Below, piece after piece: positions 23,749-33,973 of a DNA stretch of 64,000 nt (positions within the stretch are counted from its first letter, which is position 1; each line of letters opens with the position of its first letter). The position numbers and the translations under genes were made by a program. This DNA comes from Girardinichthys multiradiatus (lineage: Eukaryota; Chordata; Actinopteri; Cyprinodontiformes; Goodeidae). The notes beneath the pieces are model-generated. The model was not told the DNA's origin. It ran no database searches and worked only from the letters and a program-made list of their open reading frames with translations. Location of the stretch: assembly GCF_021462225.1 (NCBI RefSeq), contig NC_061804.1, forward strand, positions 39,783,475-39,847,474, written 5' to 3'.

Positions 23749-24054
23749 ACTACCAAATGACTTTGAAGTACTTTTCTTCTTTTATTTCTATAGCGCTTAC
23801 TCTTATCTCATGTACTGTATTTTAAAGCTATCTCATCTCGGAGTTGACTTCTAGGTGACTCTGTCGGATCCCCAGGGTCACCTGGCATCGAGCAAGACAA
23901 TAACCCACCGGCCAGATGCGAATGTCACACACCGGGACTTTCAACCACCAGGCCTATGTGCGGCTGTGCGGCAGCGCTTAACTCGACGTCAGGCTGACTC
24001 CGGAGATCCGCCAGTCACTGCAAGAAAAATAAGATTAGTTTAGTTCTTATAATG

Positions 24055-24071
24055 TCCGGCTCGAAGGACCA
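24055..24071 (-). other. ERV-A primer-binding site (tRNA-Tyr)
   Basis: The plus strand TCCGGCTCGAAGGACCA matches all 17 terminal bases of vertebrate tRNA-Tyr with CCA, as I recall that sequence. It lies six bases from the 5' LTR and sets the minus orientation. Confidence 0.87.
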
Positions 24072-24077
24072 AATTAA

Positions 24078-24464
24078 TGTTAGGTATTATTTAGTCAACT
24101 CAGAGGCAAGGAACGACACAGAGTCAGATGTACTTGCAGCAAGGGTAGCTCACACTTTGCAGTGCAAATCTACAAAGCATTAGCAACCCTCTCTCTTTAT
24201 TTACAACAAGCTGGTTCACACATAGTTCAACAAGCATTCGGGGTGTGTGGGAGTGTGTGTGTGTGTGTGTGAAAGGTTAGGGTTCATGTGTCTTGATTTT
24301 AAGCAGAGAGAAAGGAGTGAGGATTGGTGCCAGTCCCTAGATGTTGCTGATAATAGCATAACTCACCCTTCTCTCTTATCTCTTTGTCTATGACATGTGG
24401 GGGAAGAAAGCACTTAGAGCAGACACAAGTGATAAACAATATAAAAGTATGAAAAACCCTAACA
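24078..24464 (-). repeat. ERV-A 5' LTR (right)
   Basis: 387 bases, TGTTAGG...CCTAACA. It preserves the uninterrupted TAA target used by the Harbinger insertion in the other LTR. Confidence 0.95.
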
Positions 24465-26776
24465 ACCATGGAAAGATGAACAAAACCACTACGCTATGAA
24501 GCCTTTCTCCGTGTGTGCGTCTTGACAGCAGCTATCAGCTGGTAGAACGGTAGAGCCACGTCCCAGACGCGGAGTATCTGGGACCTGATAGACCTGATAG
24601 CCCCCAAATCTCAAACAAAGGGTTGCAAAACTCTGAGGTGGGAGTTCGGTGGAAAAACGCCAAGGGTAATAAAATGATAGAACGAACAATGGAGTGACCA
24701 GGCCATGAGGTCCAGACTGCAGTCTGTTTCAAATGAAAAACCTTCAAAGTTTAGCTTTAACTCCTGGCTGATTGACAATCAGCCGGACGGACACATCCAC
24801 TCGTTGCGCTTGCACAGTATTCAGACAACAAATCAAAACAGTTGAGCAAAAAAGACTTCTATCAATATTGCATGCAACAAGTTAATACCTTGGATTAACT
24901 AATGGTAATCCTAATTCGCCTGAACTATGCCTCACCCTGCCAAGACTAAATACACCTATCCGATTTAATATAATAAGATCAAAAATACTTTGTTGTTGAT
25001 TTCTTCTCTTCACAGGCTTGAGTATGGGTCGTGGGTCTGAAGAAAAATACGGGGGAACCAGAGTGTTATGCGTCTGTGATCAACATAAAAATGGTAAACT
25101 TCTCCATCCAAAACGGCGAAAATATGAGGAACCATTGCAGTCGACTGAAAAACAAGGAGGAGCCTCATCTCCTTGGAAACAAAACCTCTGTGGGTTTTAC
25201 CCGTACCTAGGTTGCATCTCCACAGACATCGATCAGGATATGGATCTTTTGATCTTCTTGTATCAGACAGATTTCCAGCTTTCAAGCTCTTCCGGGAATG
25301 GCCAGTGTGGAGGAAAAGTAAACCCGTCCGCAAGCTTCTATTTCTCCAGAGATGCCCCCTTATGTCGTGATCTACGACTGGAAATGGCAGTTAAAAGTTT
25401 GTTTCCTCTGTTTTTTATAAGCTCTGATGATGTCAGAGCTTTGTCACAGCTTCCTGCTGAGCTGTGACGTCAGTTGCTGCGACGAATGCTGAGCTGCGCA
25501 GTAGTCATTTATCTGACCAAAATGACAGGTGTGACCCCCTCAGCACTGTACATAAGTAATGTCTATAATGTCTGACTAAAAGGACCTGAAAAGATAACCA
25601 AACAGGAAATATGGTTTACAGATTTGATTGAAAACCAAACAGGGGTGGCAATTTTGGAACGCTGGCAGGTTAACTCAGGAATGACTGAAACTGAGTGAAG
25701 GTCAAGTCACTTGCGAAGGTCAGCTCTCAAAGTCATCACATTGTGATATAATCACAATGATGACAGTGATGACAGGTCAGGACACATTCACTAACCCAGT
25801 AAATGATGTCAGGTGAGCTCTGATCCTGTGTTTGTGGGAGGTTCCAGCCAGCGGAAGCAATGGGGAAGCCCCAAGGAGCCCTTGTCTGGTAGGAGAAGTC
25901 TCAGCGAGTGAGGGGATTCCTTGATTGGGCCATTCTGGGTTCGATACACAGAAAATCCGCATTGCTGACAAATCCGATCCAGATATGCAGAGGCGAAGGT
26001 CTGTTTCACTGAGGCAGATAGCAGAATATTCCAGAGAAGAACAGGCAGAAGTTGAAAGTCGGTAATCTGGTCCAGAATCAAAAACCAGGAAGTAAGATCA
26101 AGCTTGGAATCCAAAAGGAGTGAGATGAGAAGTAAAAACTCCAAGGGACAAAAAATTAGATCATGAACAGGAGATCAAGATCAGGCATGGAAGGAACGCT
26201 GAATGTATTTTACTTGCTCAGGACTTTCCATAATCTGGCAGAGATTTATGGTAGCATATCAATGCCAAAATCTCGCAAGAGTAAATGAGATCAGTGCAAG
26301 TGTAAATGGAGGCTAGAGCGAGCACAAGTGAAAGCTTTGTGCTCGTGCAGAATTTTTCTACTGCTTACACGAGTGGTTAATCTTTTTAGCAGTAGGTGGG
26401 CAAATCCAGTCAGCATGATATAACCACACGATTGGTTATGGTCACTGGCCCTCAGACGAAAAAGAAGAACACCATCAAAAGCTAAGTTACGTATATGCCT
26501 TACAGTGCATAATATTCTGTTCATATTGAGTGTAAGCCAGTTTATCATTTTCATTAGTTAAAAGTAACATACCTTTGCCGCCTCTATCTGCCAGCAGTAT
26601 GTAGTTGTAAACTTGAAATAAACAAACCCAAGCATGTCTTTTTTGTGCCCTGGCTAATACAGTATACTATCTTCATTAAACCAGCAAACCAGGTACTACT
26701 CATTTGGCAGGTGCCAAGTCCTGCTGGGAAAGAAAACCAACACCTACATAGAGGCATGGAGTACTGAACCAGACTA
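24465..26776. other. Unassigned DNA right of ERV-A
   Basis: No gene is supported. 24767-24785 is a hairpin (GGCTGATT, loop GAC, AATCAGCC). A 149-codon frame on the plus strand (25018-25467) and an overlapping 107-codon minus-strand frame (25010-25333) have no recognisable domain. Their mixed composition suggests old retroelement rather than a host gene. GTGACGTCAGTTGC at 25465-25478 contains a CRE-like TGACGTCA. Confidence 0.35.
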
Positions 26777-26780
26777 TTAA

Positions 26781-27614
26781 AGTGGAACTAAACCCGATGT
26801 AAAAGCATAACCCTTCCCCCAGACAAATTTTGAAAACAGCCACAGAGTGGGCGGTGCCAAGAGACACTGAGGGCCACGGCCAAGTGTGGTGATAAATGCA
26901 GGGGATTCATCACCTGCGTGTGGTAATGAATGGGTGTGGTCGGGAGGACGAGGGAAAAAGGCAGCTAGCTTAATTTCACATGTTGAAACATGAAGACTGA
27001 ACAGAGTGACACTGGTAGTTATGTAGAGATCTTTTTAGGTGGAAGATTTTTCAACTCCCTTGTCACCGGAGGTTGAGGCAGGCTTTGTTGAGCCCAGTGG
27101 ACCTGAGCCTTATCAGTTCAAGGCGCTGACTCACCGATGCCCAAAGCTGGTGCTGCCGAGGCTGCGAAGGACAGAATAGGTCCAGTTTTTGAGTTGTAAA
27201 GTGATGTTAGCAGCATCATTGTTAACATGGGCTAACGTTCAAAGCAGTAACAAACTATCATTTATATGTTGATTGATATTATCTCAAGTAAAGCATATGA
27301 TCGAATGTATAAAGCATAAAACGCTATGATCAATGCTCACAATACCACCCCCCGACTCGAGAAGAGGGCCTGTGACTGAGTGAGATGGTTTTACACCCGA
27401 ACGGGGGCTATGACGTAGACATGTACCAAGCTGTACCTGAACCAATAGCAAAATACAATTGCCACCATTCAACCCAAAGAGGGCGGCACCAAACGAGTTA
27501 AACACGTTTACATGAAAATGTAAAAAATTGCACATTGACATGAAGATGGCAACCTTAAGCCCAATTTATACACTTTGTCTGCAAAAATAAGTTGATTTGG
27601 GGTTTAGTTCCACT
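26781..27614. mobile_element. TTAA-flanked MITE-like DNA transposon
   Basis: A perfect 15-base terminal inverted repeat (AGTGGAACTAAACCC) bounds 834 bases, and TTAA stands directly outside both ends (26777-26780, 27615-27618). TTAA targets are used by piggyBac and Kolobok transposons; which one cannot be told from the ends alone. No transposase is encoded, so it depends on another element. The interior is GC-richer than its surroundings (for example GGGCGGTGCCAAGAG near 26850). Confidence 0.8.
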
Positions 27615-27618
27615 TTAA

Positions 27619-30600
27619 AATATCTTCTCCAGTCCATATTTCTGTATTATATATCGTTTATTCTAATATTTTGAGATATGGAGTTTTGATTTCCAAGCTG
27701 TAATAACTGGCAAAACTAACGTACTTCAGTAAAATGTACTTCAGTAAATGTACTAAAACCACACTATAAAATGAATAAACATACAGTTAAGCATTGAGCA
27801 TGAAGTAAATGTTCCCTGTCAGTGCAAATTATAACTCATGGTTTATTATTAAGAAAACTGCTGCATTAATGTATATATTGCGTTTTACTTCTGTAGATAT
27901 TTGAGCTCATACTGTTGAGTAGTCTACAGCAATGCAACGTACTCAAGAAGATCATGTTTGTAGTATCACTGTCCTTTGAGAACCATGTATCTCTACAAAG
28001 CCAACTTTTCATGAGCTTGGGGGACATCTTGTTAATCCAAGAAAGTGCCTAATTTATTTTAAGTTGGACAAACAATTTTCTCAAACCATAAAGGAACACT
28101 TCATCCTTTAGTCACAAAAATTCAAAATCAACACATCTGAAGATACTTTGTGTATACATGATTATTTGAAGATGCAGTGGAGTATATAGATGTATTTGTA
28201 TAAAAGGGAATTACTAAACCACAGGTACCTCAGACTAGTCAGAAAATATATTTTCTTTATGGTTTACTATTAAACATTTTAGAAAAATAAACTGACTTTG
28301 TGGACATTTTATTTCTTTTTGATTCTCACTTTGACCACCTGAGTATTCTAATATTGAAAACAGAAAAGTAGTCACATGTGATGTTGCCACCATGGTGCAC
28401 TCCACAATGATGGTGAAATTTAGTTTGAAGACTAAATCTCACTCTCTCTCTCTTAATTGAGGTGATAGGCCTGTACAGTAGGCAAATGACAGTACTCTTG
28501 TGTTTCTACATGTCTCTCAAGCTCATCTGCTGTCTCCATCTCTTTCCAAGGTCCATTCTGAAGTGTTTTCCACATTTAAATAGGCCTAAGAAACTGAGAA
28601 GTTAACTGCAATGTGTAAGACAAACAAGGTATTTAAGAAGCGCTTATATAACATTTATCTCCTAAAGATCTCAGGATCCAATTCATGAAAACTCTTAAGT
28701 TAGTTGCAGAGCTTTCACAATGACCATCTAGCTCAGGATGAAAATGATCCATCACATTGATTATGAGAACACACCTTTTTTGCATAGAACAGATCTAAAC
28801 CTGACTACATTGCTATTAGTTACTGTAATAGCAGGACTAAAAAGAAGCCCATCAAATATAAAAGCGTTTGAAAATGTACAAATATAAAAACTTCCATATA
28901 ACCTTCTTGCAGTTACTGTTTTGTTTCACTGTTACTGTATTAATAGACTGATGTTCCATAACATTGTTCAGTATTAAGAGGACAAGACTTGAGATAAACA
29001 AATAATGATGTGGGCATTTAAGCTGCCTGGTTGTTTAATTAATTAAGGATTAAAATTTAATATTTAAAATACAGCTGTGTATTTCTAGAACAGCTACATT
29101 AAAGTATACACCAGCAAAGTCACTGTAAAAACTCTTTATAAGACATCACATTAGTAGCATTTAGAAAAAATGAAGAACTTAGACATCAGTATTGGTCCGT
29201 CCTGTTTACTGCCATTATCTGCCTGCGGGGAGGAACGGCTGGTTTGTCTCAGCCTTCAGCTGAGTTTACAATATTGAGACAAATTTAAGATTATAGACCA
29301 GTCTATGCTACAGACAGACAGCTTTAAATTTAGCTTGTCTTTAACATTTGGACAGATTAAAATATTGCTTTCTACATCTTTATGCTTGTAAATCAGGTGC
29401 ATTGATATGGCATTATCTTTTTACTCACAATGGTTCTATTTAAGGTACATTACCTACAGTAACTAGTGTCAACTCAAGCAGTTTGGAGCTACGGTCAAAC
29501 TACCTTCACTTGACCGTCTCCATTGCAACCTCTCTCCTGGTCGCTGTGGGTGTGGTGTGTATAAAGGCGACAGAGCAGACAGAGGCTGCAGCCTGATAAT
29601 AAACACGATGGTGTTTAGCCCCAGACCCATCAACAATACCAATGTTATTGACCATGTGTAATGTCAAATCAGATTTTATTTAAATCTGATTTACACCTGA
29701 TTTACACCTGCCTAGCTCACACGGCAGGATTTTTGTGCCAACGTAGCTGACATGCTAGTTGGCTTACTTCAAGTTTACAACTACATGCTGCTGGTAAATA
29801 GTGGTGGCAATGTAAGTTACTAAAATATTTTAGCTAAATGTTGTGCTAAGGAATTGATAAACTGGATTACACCCAATATACACAGAATATTATGCATTGT
29901 AAGACATATGTAACGTACCTCCTGATGGTCTCCCATGCAGCTGTTCTGGCTCTCCCACTACTACTGCTACTGCTTCTTCTTCTTTTTAAGACAGCCAGTT
30001 ACAGAGGACAGCGACTGTAACCAATCATGTGTAGTGATATGATGTTTACTGGATTCGCTACCTACTGCCAAAAAGATTAACTGCAAGTGGATCTCATTTA
30101 GGCTCACTATAATTTTGGCATTAATATACCACCATAAAGTGGTGCTGCATCCTTCAAGGCTGATTACATCACAGTGAAACGATGCAGGCTGTCCAAATTT
30201 GGAGTCTCCTGTAAATCTGGCCAACAAATTAGTTCTGTATTTTGCCAGATTTGAAGGGTGGGTCTGTCCGGTGTATCATTGGTGGTCCACCCTATCCCGT
30301 GATTCATTGCGGGTCGAAGCAGATTGTTCAAACAAAAGTGGCAATAGTAGAGAAGAGCGGCAAAAATTTTGATATTTTACACTTTCTGTGAAACAAAACT
30401 TTTGCATTACTTTTAGGCAAGAAGGGAGCTGTGTAACTGTTGGAGTTGCTTCAAGCTTGACTAATATATTAAACAAATGGTATTTTTTATTAATGCATTT
30501 TATTTACAGGTTTTATTTTCTATATCTATGAACAGAAAAATTGTTTTTAACATTTTAAAGGGATGATTATTGAAGTACAATAAAAAATAAATAAAATAAA

Positions 30601-30750
30601 ACAAGAACCTTAAACAAAAGAAGATTTTAAGACGGTACAACTGCTCGAGTTCCCCAATGATTAAATAAAACAAAAACAGAGCAAAGGTTTGGGCTGGGAG
30701 GATATGCTGAGGTAAGGGCCGGAACAGCTGGTGAAGGCTAGACTGTCCAA
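27619..30750. other. Unassigned AT-rich DNA
   Basis: No gene or clear element. A direct duplication CTGATTTACAC lies at 29685-29710. 29960-30260 has an 86-codon minus-strand frame without a recognised domain. A short CTCT run lies at 28440-28454. Confidence 0.35.
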
Positions 30751-30861
30751 TTTCACAGCCACTCACCTCCGGCCTTCACGATCTTTGTGAAAAGAACTTT
30801 TTTGGGTGCAGGTGGTTGTGGCTGAGTGGTAACACAGGGAGGCAGTCTGAACAACCACCAG

Positions 30862-31500
30862 CATAGTAACGGGCTTACTATGCTTCCCTGTGGTGTCCCA
30901 TTTTCTATATTCAAACTCTCAGAATACTCCTTCCCTATCCTCACTTGTATTTGTCATCAAAAAAATTCTTCATCCATCTAAACATACGACCATTTATACC
31001 CATTCTTCTAATTTTCATCATATACGCTCTTTCAATATCAAAACATACTGCCACAACACTCTCTTTATTCACTTGAGCCTTTCTAATCTCATTCTCTAAA
31101 CATAACACTAGATCCATTGTGCTTCTCCCTAGTCTGAAACAACTCTGATACATTGATATAAGACCTTTATTTTCCATATAATATAAAAATCTTTCATTTA
31201 TCATTCTCTCCATTATTTTACATATGTTGGATGTTAAAGCCATAGGTCAATAATTTTCTGGTTTTGACTCATCTTTCCCTGGTTTTTGAATTGGTATAAT
31301 CATTGTTTCTTTCCAAGTTTTTGACAATTCTCCATCCTCCTATATTCGATTATACAATTCTAATGAAATATTTTTAAATATTTCACTTAAATTACTTACC
31401 ATCACATAACAAACCTGATCTTTTCCTGGAGCTGATAATTTATATTTTTTAAGCGCCCTATTCAGCGATTTGTCTTGGGCCAGTTCTACTCTACACAGTT
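30862..31500 (-). pseudogene. LINE reverse-transcriptase fragment, minus strand
   Basis: On the minus strand a non-LTR RT is readable in two broken frames. 30941-31243 has the block ALTSNICKIMERMINERF and the palm strand CFDIERAY with the first catalytic aspartate. 30862-30944 carries NGTPQGSIVSPLL. The FADD box is missing because homology stops there. Family assignment is uncertain: the wording resembles the I/Nimb or Jockey groups, and it differs from both Rex1 and L2 elsewhere in this window. It is a dead-on-arrival or truncated copy. Confidence 0.75.
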
Positions 31501-31720
31501 TGGTTCATTTTCCATTACAATTGAGTATCATTTCAGTGTGGGCAGGTTTGTCAATTGCAAGGCAACCCCACAGTCTGTGTAATTTGTATGTGACACATAC
31601 ACAGCAACAATAGAGGACCTGCTGCTTAGTCTATAGCTTTTTAAAAAAAGATTTAGAGTGAAAAAAGAGCCAGAGAAGGCATTAGAGAGGAAAGCCAGGG
31701 AGCGGTACAAGCTTTCCAAG

Positions 31721-31760
31721 ATATTTATTATTTATTATATATATAATAAATAATAAATAT
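31721..31760. repeat. Perfect 40-base AT palindrome
   Basis: The 20 bases 31721-31740 (ATATTTATTATTTATTATAT) are exactly reverse-complementary to 31741-31760, with no spacer. Only A and T are used. Confidence 0.95.
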
Positions 31761-33659
31761 AATACATATGCTGTGACTAGTGATGCTGCCCCCTACCCAA
31801 TCAGTGACGGTCTGGTTGGAACCGCAAGCAAGCCGGTACTAAGAATAGTAATGGTTCTATGTAACCATTACTAATAGAAAAGCCTAAAAAGCCAAACTCT
31901 GTTGAGTAGGGAAGAATGGAAAATTGGTATGTGTATGCACAAGAAGAACATTAAGAGTCCACACAAAAGGCCCCAGCTTGGGTTTTAACCTTTTTTACTG
32001 CAAGGCAACAAACAACCGCAACATAGCACTGTCCACAAACAGCACAGTATAATTAGGTCAAGTGCTTATTTTTATTATATTGCAAACAAAAATGTTCTTT
32101 TAGATTGTTTATTCTTCCTAATGTAGTATTCTCATTAGCCAGCTTGTAATGTGTCAACAGCTTCATCTAATGGCAGTAGGAAATGGATAAAACGCAGACC
32201 ATGCCTCTGTTACGTCAGACATTATTGCTTTCAAAGCAGTGTTTTTCAGCTGAAAGCTTTGTCCGTGTATCCAGGACATTTTGTCTTTCACAGACTGCGA
32301 AATGGCAGTGGGGCCCTGTCCTTGGACAAGACACTGCATCAACCTTTTGTTGCCTAGAAATTATCAACTTGAGTGTGGCAGAGACGAAAAATGTGTTTTA
32401 TGTTGCGGGGAAAGCAAATATTTTACAATAAAGCATGTGTTTGTTTTTATGGTAATAGGAATGTAGAAGTGCTTTGTTGAACCAGGCAGAAGCTAAAATG
32501 AGGTGGGAAACATATTTTTCTAAGCTGGTAAATTTTCATGGCTAACCTAAACCAAACAGTTTATAATTACACCAAGGCACATGTAGTAGCTTTTCAGTCA
32601 AACCCAAACCAAGTATTTAAAAATGTAAAAAGCAAAACTGAAAACAGGGGGCGGATGAACTGAGTGAAAAAGAACTGTGCCAGTTGGTTTTATCAAAATT
32701 AACTTTCATGTCTGGATTTTCTCCTTTGAAGATATTACTGTATAATATGATTTTTCATTTAGACTGGGTGTCAATAGTTCTTCTAATTTACCTGATGCTG
32801 CACCAACGTTTGGTGCTCTTCAGGGTGCTGTTGTTTTTGAAATTGTGCCAGCATAATTATGGTCACCTAATCCGGCAGATTGTTTCAACCGGCAGCTTCA
32901 ACCAATGTTTAGCACATAAAATGGAAGTTGTTTGACAGAAAAAACAGTAATAAACTTAACAATGATCTCTTGGGAAAGTATGTTTAAAAGCTGCTAATAA
33001 AGCATTGCATCCCACAAATGTCAGCATTTTTGTCCCAGTCCAGGCCTGCTAGCATATTGTCCTCACAAAAGGATCAACACATTCAACCACTTTTTTCTGT
33101 GTAAATAATATGTAGTAGTCCAGGATATTTCACGTGTTATAGTCATGGTTTTAGAAAATAATGTCTGTATTTTTCCAATTGACTCAATTCCTTCTCTGTC
33201 TCTGAGATATTCTTCCAGCCTGTGTCATTTCTGTGTTACGAGCAACTTAATCACAGAGGTGTTGGTGCTGTACAAGTAGCTCAGGCTGGAAATTAGAGGG
33301 AATGTTGTCTCTGGCGATACCACGAAAGTATATTGTTGTCAGAGCACTGCCTGTACAGTAAAAATGTATTGTTTCAAACCCACAGTAGAGCAAAACATGT
33401 AAATATATCATCACCTCCCTTTATCAATTTAAGCTAAATAAAATAAACAAAAAAAACAGTCTTTTTTTTGCAATTTGATATTATTACCGCAATATCACAA
33501 ATAAAAAAGATGAAATTCTTTCATACTAAAACAAATAAAGCTGCTTTTGTCATAGTGGCAAACCAGGTGACTCTAGAGTGACCAGGGTTTAGAGCAGGAA
33601 GCAGGGTCATAGTTTAACACCCCTGTGTGCAGCTTCTTACTGCTACCCACCCATTACCC
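31761..33659. other. Unassigned AT-rich DNA
   Basis: No supported gene. Short plus-strand frames at 32151-32466 overlap one another and show no domain. Confidence 0.35.
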
Positions 33660-33973
33660 TATTAAGACAGTGTCTCGCCCACAACCAAAATTTAATAGAT
33701 TAAACAATAATCTTAAAAGAAGGAAATCATAAAAACTCATAAAAATAAACACAACGCAGACTGAAAAGAAATATAAAACAATTAAATGTGAACTTAAGAT
33801 CTCTCTCTTTAAAGACTTAGTTAGTTAATGACTTGATTTGTGACAATCAGATTGATTATTTTGTCTCACAGAAACCTGGCTGCAGCAAGAGGATTATGTT
33901 ACTATAAATGAGTCAACTCATACTAATTATTTAAATTTTCACATACCTAGCAACCATCTTTCAGTCCAATTTA

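Larger units (their letters stand above)
9063..24464 (-). mobile_element. ERV-A: endogenous retrovirus, minus strand, with nested insertions
   Basis: Two LTRs bound the element (9063-10669 including an insertion; 24078-24464). Each begins TGTTAGG and ends CCTAACA. A polypurine tract beside the left LTR and a tRNA primer site beside the right LTR set the orientation as minus. The flanks ACCGT (9058-9062) and ACCAT (24465-24469) fit a 5-base target-site duplication with one later change. The LTRs differ at about eight positions plus a GT-repeat length change. Coding capacity is wrecked: only an integrase C-terminal remnant is recognisable. The interior is split by ERV-B and a Tc1 fragment. A class I (gamma/epsilon-type) retrovirus is the likely source. 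Confidence 0.9.

Noticed and set aside
25018..25467. 149-codon open frame on the plus strand
   Set aside because: No recognisable domain, an overlapping frame on the other strand is also open, and codon usage is unremarkable. More likely old repeat than a gene.
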